This document shows positions 14,756-16,995 of a stretch of 16,995 nt of DNA, one piece after another; the first letter of the stretch is position 1; every line of letters begins with the position of its first letter. The stretch is from Pelagophyceae sp. CCMP2097. Lineage: Eukaryota > Sar > Pelagophyceae. The translations under genes were made by a program, and so were the position numbers. The notes under the pieces were generated by a model. That model was not told the DNA's origin. It did no database searches and worked only from the letters and a program-made list of their open reading frames with translations. The stretch lies in contig MU657228.1 of the NCBI GenBank assembly GCA_026770575.1, forward strand, positions 142,544 through 159,538. Direction: 5' to 3'.

Positions 14756-16720
14756 ATGGAAGTGGCGCGTCCGGACCCGAGTCTTGGTCTAGCCGCGTCG
14801 CCCCTGGCGCGCCAACTCGTCGGCGTCCTCGCGCTGCGCCCTTTGCCGGCGACGGCGCGGAAATACCGCCTCGGCCTCTCTGCGTGGCACGCGATCCGGC
14901 GGAGGCACAGAAACGTCGCGGCGGAGGCTACGGTGGATTTGGAAGATGATCGCGCGGTAAACGTGCTCAGCCCAAAGCCGCGCTCTCTGGCTGCGGAACC
15001 GCCCAAGGCACCGTCCGCGGCGCCCAAGCTGTCGGCGAAGCAGGTCGAAATGCTCCGGCTCCTTTTTGACGAAATCGCGCGCACGATGCACCAAACGACC
15101 TGCACCGATTCCAAATCACGGCCCAAGCCTCGCGCAAACGGCGAGACGGCCGCAGACGTGAAGCGCCGGACCAAGACGCACGCGCACGTGGAGGACAAGT
15201 GCGTCGCCGCTCCCTGGACTCGGAGAGGAGACAGACCCCCGTGGCGGGCCGGCGACTGCATCGCCCGCGCCGTCTGGTGACCCGCTTCCTGGACAGGCTG
15301 CACCGCGCGGACCTCGAGGCGTACATGCGCCTCCGCATCTCGGACTTTGTCGCCCGGGCCAGCGCGACAGTTGAGAAACCCCGGACCAGCGCGATAGTTG
15401 TGAAACCCGGACCGGGACCCCCGCAGCGCGCTTCCCGTCGTGCCAGTGAGCATCGCAGAGGCGCGATGGACGCTGGGAGGAAGACCCTGCCGCGCGGCCC
15501 ACGGGCGCTGTCGGAGCTTGGTGGACCAGGGCCGCTTCAGGCGGAGCCGCGGCGCGCGTTTGCGCTCCTCGGCGGCTGGTCCCCAGCTCGCGTCGTTCGG
15601 TCCTACTCCTCAACGTACTACGACGTCCAAGTCGGCGCCCGGAAATGCGAACACGTCCACGCCCTCCAGGTATGGCCTGGCCTCTAGCGCGCCGCAAGAA
15701 CGCGAGCGTAGATGCGGCCCCACGACGCTTCTGGTCACGCCGCGGCGGCGCCGATGCTCGACGCCCGGGACACGCTCGCCGCGGACGCGTTGCACGCCGC
15801 CGACGTCGACGAGCGGACGACGGAGCAGCCGTCAAGGAAGGACAAGGTAAAATATCGCCACCGCGCGTTCAAGCCCGCCGACGCCGTAGACGTCTGCGTC
15901 GAGGTGCGGCCGCCCGCCGGCATGCTGCTGCGACCTTGCAGCGTAGGGCCTCGTGGCAAAGGCGTGGGACGTCATCGTGGCCAAGGTGTGTTTCTCGTAC
16001 GTGCGCCCTTTTTCGTGGGCGGACGCCCCCGCTCCGTAGCTGGGCCTGGGCGCGGGCTGCGTGCACATAGACTTTGCCGCGTTTTGCGAGATGCATCTGC
16101 GGTGCTGCGATTTGTGCGTTTCGTCCAACCGACGCGTGATACCTTTCCAAGGCGCGTGCCGGCTCCGAGTACAGGCTCTTTCTCACCAACGTAGGCGGTC
16201 CGAGTACCGGCTCTTTTTGACGGAGAGCATGGCGCCCGAGTTCTTCGTAAGGGAGTACGACTGGTGAGGGGCCTCGATTGTTCGCCAGGAGACTTCTTTG
16301 CTTAAAATCTACCCTGGGTCACTTCTTCGTCATAAAGTACGACGGTTGTACGAGCCCTGCAACTCCGACGCCCCGCTCGAAAAGAGGCCCGCGCCTAGGC
16401 TCGCGCCGCTGCTGGAGCAGCTCGAAGCCGACCACGAATCGGACGCTTTCTGTTTCAACGACTCGCGGCGTCGCAACTGCCACCTCGTCCATCCGGAGAC
16501 TCGCCCTCGGAAGGCAGAGCTTGCTCCGGAGACTCGTCCTCGGAGACAGACACCCGGCACTGAGACTCGTCCTTCCGAAGACGGCGGGCGCCCGCTCGCT
16601 CGTTTCCGACGCGGCCCTCGCACAGCGGGCGGATGCTGCGCCGCGGCCTCGAGCGACGACGCCGCGGCCTCGTGGCAGCCTTGCAGCATCCTTTTCAAGC
16701 TCAACCTCCTCCAAGGCTGA
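14756..16720 (+). CDS. Unrecognised protein, six-exon model
   Basis: I do not recognise this family. Proposed exons: 14756-15198, 15297-15669, 15712-15903, 15947-15985, 16040-16246 and 16289-16720, giving 1686 nt and 561 residues. Donors are gtgcgtc, gtatgg, gtgcgg, gtgtgt and gtaagg; acceptors are ggacag, gcgtag, gcgtag, ccgtag and cgccag. All phases match and four introns are only 42-54 nt. The middle reads most like protein: KLSAKQVEMLRLLFDEIART, LHRADLEAYMRLRISDF, SYSSTYYDVQVGARKCEHVH, KAWDVIVAKLGLGAGCVHID and FCEMHLRCCDLC. The last exon begins ETSLLKIYPG, includes RLAPLLEQLEADHESDAF and ends in a basic, repeat-derived tail. Uncertain points: the true start, whether 15350-15560 hides an intron (the translation is poor and there are repeats), and the end; the frame without the last intron stops at 16267 after FFVREYDW. 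Confidence 0.5.
15355..15415 (+). repeat. Diverged tandem duplication in exon 2 of the unrecognised plus-strand gene
   Basis: About 26-bp units of the form CSGRCCAGCGCGAYAGTTG followed by GAAACC occur twice (near 15355-15381 and 15384-15410). They lie in the low-quality part of the second exon and may mark an unrecognised intron. Confidence 0.6.
16164..16207 (+). repeat. 35-bp diverged tandem duplication encoding SEYRLFLT
   Basis: TCCGAGTAC recurs at 16164-16172 and 16199-16207. The duplicated area (about 30 bp each) would encode SEYRLFLT in two different frames. Between the copies lies accaacgtag, which could serve as a 3' splice site; with a gtccaacc donor at 16123 the phases would match (LCVS joined to RSEYRLFL). 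This may be a second case of a duplication-associated intron. Confidence 0.5.
16298..16319 (+). repeat. Dispersed repeat, diverged copy 3
   Basis: TTGCTTAAAATCTACCCTGGGT differs at two positions from the matching part of the copy at 16821-16857. It lies inside the proposed last exon of the plus-strand gene, which is a reason for caution about that exon's 5' end. Confidence 0.6.
16495..16577 (+). repeat. GGAGACTCGTCCTCGG repeat, 3 units
   Basis: Copies at 16495-16510, 16528-16543 and 16562-16577 (the last partial), with a period of about 33 bp. In the proposed last exon it encodes repeated ETRPR peptides. Confidence 0.7.
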
Positions 16721-16995
16721 CCGGCGCGAGACAACTCGTAACCCAGGATGTTGCGCGATTTGTTCGGAGAAGTTGCATTTCCTTCTAGAGACGCGGACAG
16801 ATAGGAATTCCTAGGTGGTTGCTTGCTTAAGATCCACCCTGGGTGGGGCTGGCCCAAAGGGGAATAACCGTCAAACCCGAGTCAAAGGTTGGCTTCCAGG
16901 CCCAGAGGCCCGGAGCCAAGGCCTCGGAGAGCGCGTCAGCACATATAGCGCGGCGTCTCCTCGCGGTGGTATGGACGCCCAGTCACTTTGGCACT
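16721..16995. other. Non-coding right end
   Basis: No convincing frame. Holds a TAGGAATTCCTAGG palindrome (16802-16815) and the second copy of the dispersed repeat (16821-16857). An ATG at 16971 near the edge is too short to judge. Confidence 0.5.
16821..16857 (+). repeat. Dispersed 36-37 bp repeat, copy 2
   Basis: Matches the minus strand of 2218-2253 with a single inserted base. It contains GCTTGCTTAAGATCC followed by ACCCTGGGTGGGGCTGGCC. A TAGGAATTCCTAGG palindrome lies just upstream. Confidence 0.8.

Noticed and set aside
14605..15453. Long minus-strand frame opposite the unrecognised plus-strand gene, ending in a hydrophobic GVGFSVVEAAFLVHAVDLKE stretch
   Set aside because: Most of it is the mirror of the better plus-strand frame (Ser/Arg-rich translation). 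The short hydrophobic end near 14625-14710 is tempting but I could not attach it to a gene.
16971..16995. Possible gene start (ATG GAC GCC) with an upstream ATATA-like sequence at the right edge
   Set aside because: Only eight codons are visible; cannot be judged.

Overview
The window looks like nuclear DNA of a GC-rich, intron-bearing microbial eukaryote, most likely a stramenopile (heterokont) alga of the pelagophyte type. That placement is an inference. It rests on short introns (about 42-205 nt), strongly GC-ending codons, FKBP, SAP, DUF2256, RING-Sel1 and TPR-OGT gene families in one stretch, and one N-terminus that resembles a heterokont plastid-targeting presequence. There are no bacterial operons, ribosome binding sites, rRNA genes or CRISPR arrays. 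I rebuilt the genes by joining open frames at phase-compatible splice sites. In all five complete multi-exon models the summed exon length is a multiple of three. Of 24 inferred 3' splice sites, 18 end in TAG and 6 in CAG; GTGCGT/GTGCGC is the commonest donor.

Layout: (1) 1-826, minus: 5' part of an unrecognised Lys/Ala/Asp-rich gene running off the left edge (4 exons). (2) 827-2415: gene-free, repeat-rich DNA with TTCAC clusters, CCCTACGTAGGG arrays and a possible inverted-repeat element. (3) 2416-3529, minus: a secreted FKBP-type prolyl isomerase (6 exons). (4) 3530-4313: no convincing gene. (5) 4314-5096, minus: a DUF2256 zinc-finger protein with a second Cys-rich domain. (6) 5331-7145, minus: a probable plastid protein with five repeats resembling the CysRS C-terminal domain plus a C-terminal SAP domain (2 exons). 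(7) 7388-8811, minus: a RING-like/Sel1-repeat protein (3 exons). (8) 8812-9404: intergenic, with a MITE-like inverted-repeat element at 9094-9288. (9) 9405-14162, minus: a nine-exon gene for a roughly 1335-residue signal-peptide protein that appears to fuse TPRs, an OGT/SPINDLY-like GT41 domain and a GT2-like glycosyltransferase. (10) 14163-14755: divergent intergenic region with a CCGATAT tandem repeat. (11) 14756-16720, plus: an unrecognised gene modelled with six exons. (12) 16721-16995: non-coding end holding a second copy of a repeat from 2218-2253.

The genes do not form a pathway. The secretory FKBP and the TPR-glycosyltransferase would both act in the secretory system; the SAP-repeat protein probably acts in the plastid. 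The most notable features are the double glycosyltransferase fusion, a 55-nt intron that is exactly one unit of a tandem exon duplication (12168-12242), minisatellites confined to introns, two similar neighbouring introns in the first gene, and the five-repeat SAP protein.
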